From assembly GCA_020442225.1 (NCBI GenBank), contig JAGRKR010000147.1:1-8063 (forward strand): a stretch of DNA of 8,063 nucleotides. Reading direction: 5' to 3'. The position numbers and the translations under genes were made by a program. The notes under the pieces are model-generated. The model had not been told where the DNA came from, searched no databases, and was given only the letters and a program-made list of their open reading frames with translations. Positions 7,910 to 8,063 of the stretch are shown here, one piece after another (positions within the stretch are counted from its first letter, which is position 1; the number at the start of each line of letters is the position of its first letter). This stretch comes from Hyphomicrobiaceae bacterium. GTDB lineage: Bacteria; Pseudomonadota; Alphaproteobacteria; Rhizobiales; Hyphomicrobiaceae.

Positions 7910-7938
7910 AGGATACGTGGGGGGCGCAGGCGCGACAA
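7910..7938 (-). promoter_or_regulatory. Sigma70-like promoter for the adenylate cyclase gene
   Basis: On the minus strand TTGTCG (7938-7933) and TATCCT (7915-7910) are 17 bases apart, the optimal spacing, each matching the consensus at four of six positions. Transcription would start near 7903, leaving a leader of about 43 bases before the ATG at 7860. If right, the in-frame TTG at 7938 is not transcribed, which supports the shorter protein. Confidence 0.4.
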
Positions 7939-7939
7939 T

Positions 7940-7954
7940 CGGCGTTTGACGCCG
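7940..7954. promoter_or_regulatory. 15-base dyad in the cyclase/biotin carboxylase divergent region
   Basis: CGGCGT-TTG-ACGCCG has perfect 6-bp arms around a 3-base centre. It contains TTGACG (7946-7951), a good -35-like hexamer for the plus-strand gene that starts at 8008, although no convincing -10 follows at 16-18 bases. It also abuts the -35 of the proposed cyclase promoter (7938-7933). A protein bound here could control both genes. Regulator unknown. Confidence 0.35.
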
Positions 7955-8007
7955 GGAGCTGTGGATAGGTGATTGCGGCGCGGGCGTCCCGAATGGGATA
8001 AGGGAGC

Positions 8008-8063
8008 ATGCTCAAGAGGGTTCTCATAGCGAATCGCGGCGAGATCGCCTGCCGGATCATCCG
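8008..8063 (+). CDS. mccA: Biotin carboxylase subunit, N-terminus only (probable methylcrotonyl-CoA carboxylase alpha; 3' truncated by window)
   Basis: Only 18 codons and two further bases are present. They read MLKRVLIANRGEIACRII, the hallmark start of the biotin carboxylase N-domain in MCC, propionyl-CoA and pyruvate carboxylases. This domain uses ATP and bicarbonate to carboxylate biotin. The ATG at 8008 is preceded by AAGGGAG (8000-8006), the same site sequence as in mccB but placed only 1 base from the ATG; pairing through its AAGG part gives a spacing of 4. The choice of mccA over pccA or an acetyl-CoA carboxylase accC-type gene rests on the mccB gene in the same neighbourhood and strand, not on the few residues seen. 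It is divergent from the cyclase across 147 bases. Confidence 0.75.
   Translation, partial: MLKRVLIANRGEIACRII

Noticed and set aside
7861..7938. TTG start adding 26 residues to the cyclase
   Set aside because: The extension is Pro/Arg/Thr-rich, precedes the natural MHVLFRG start, and begins at or before the proposed promoter.
6412..7968. A 518-codon plus-strand open frame over the cyclase
   Set aside because: Shadow of the cyclase gene, whose catalytic and cofactor residues are all intact; the translation has no recognisable motif.

Overview
The window reads as chromosomal DNA of an alphaproteobacterium, most likely of the Rhizobiales (Hyphomicrobiales). The basis is very high GC (about two thirds by eye), the codon use, and two proteins that resemble families I associate with that order. 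These are a small membrane protein with an LFNSLDPSPF-type N-terminus and a cyclase with a six-helix heme-type anchor. The order-level call is inference. I see no phage, insertion-sequence, CRISPR or RNA-gene signal. The region looks like ordinary metabolic and regulatory genes with several unannotated proteins among them.

Layout, left to right. The C-terminal half of a rhodanese-type sulfurtransferase enters from the left edge (+). An AT-richer gap of about 300 bases follows, holding a 23-base dyad and a possible promoter. Next come a DUF4403-type lipoprotein (+), then mccB, the carboxyltransferase subunit of 3-methylcrotonyl-CoA carboxylase (+). mccB meets, tail to tail and only 16 bases away, a minus-strand pair: a 352-residue helical protein of unknown function and, upstream of it, a 178-residue membrane protein. 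Divergent from that pair is a plus-strand unit: a possible 18-codon leader ORF with a near-perfect ribosome binding site, overlapping by ATGA the start of a 142-residue secreted protein. A minus-strand gene for a three-module class III adenylate cyclase (six-helix, His-rich anchor; adrenodoxin-type [2Fe-2S] domain; cyclase) converges on it. At the right edge the first 18 codons of a biotin carboxylase subunit (probably mccA) start divergently from the cyclase.

How the genes work together. mccB and the right-edge gene would form the two subunits of methylcrotonyl-CoA carboxylase, the leucine/isovalerate breakdown step that makes 3-methylglutaconyl-CoA. In many bacteria these two genes lie close together. 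Here about 4.2 kb, mostly of opposite-strand genes, separates them. The cyclase probably couples the redox state of the membrane to cAMP. Its divergent promoter region is shared with the presumed mccA, which makes cAMP or redox control of leucine catabolism a testable but unproven idea. The points most worth a second look are the leader ORF with ATGA coupling, the cyclase architecture, and the dyads in four intergenic regions.
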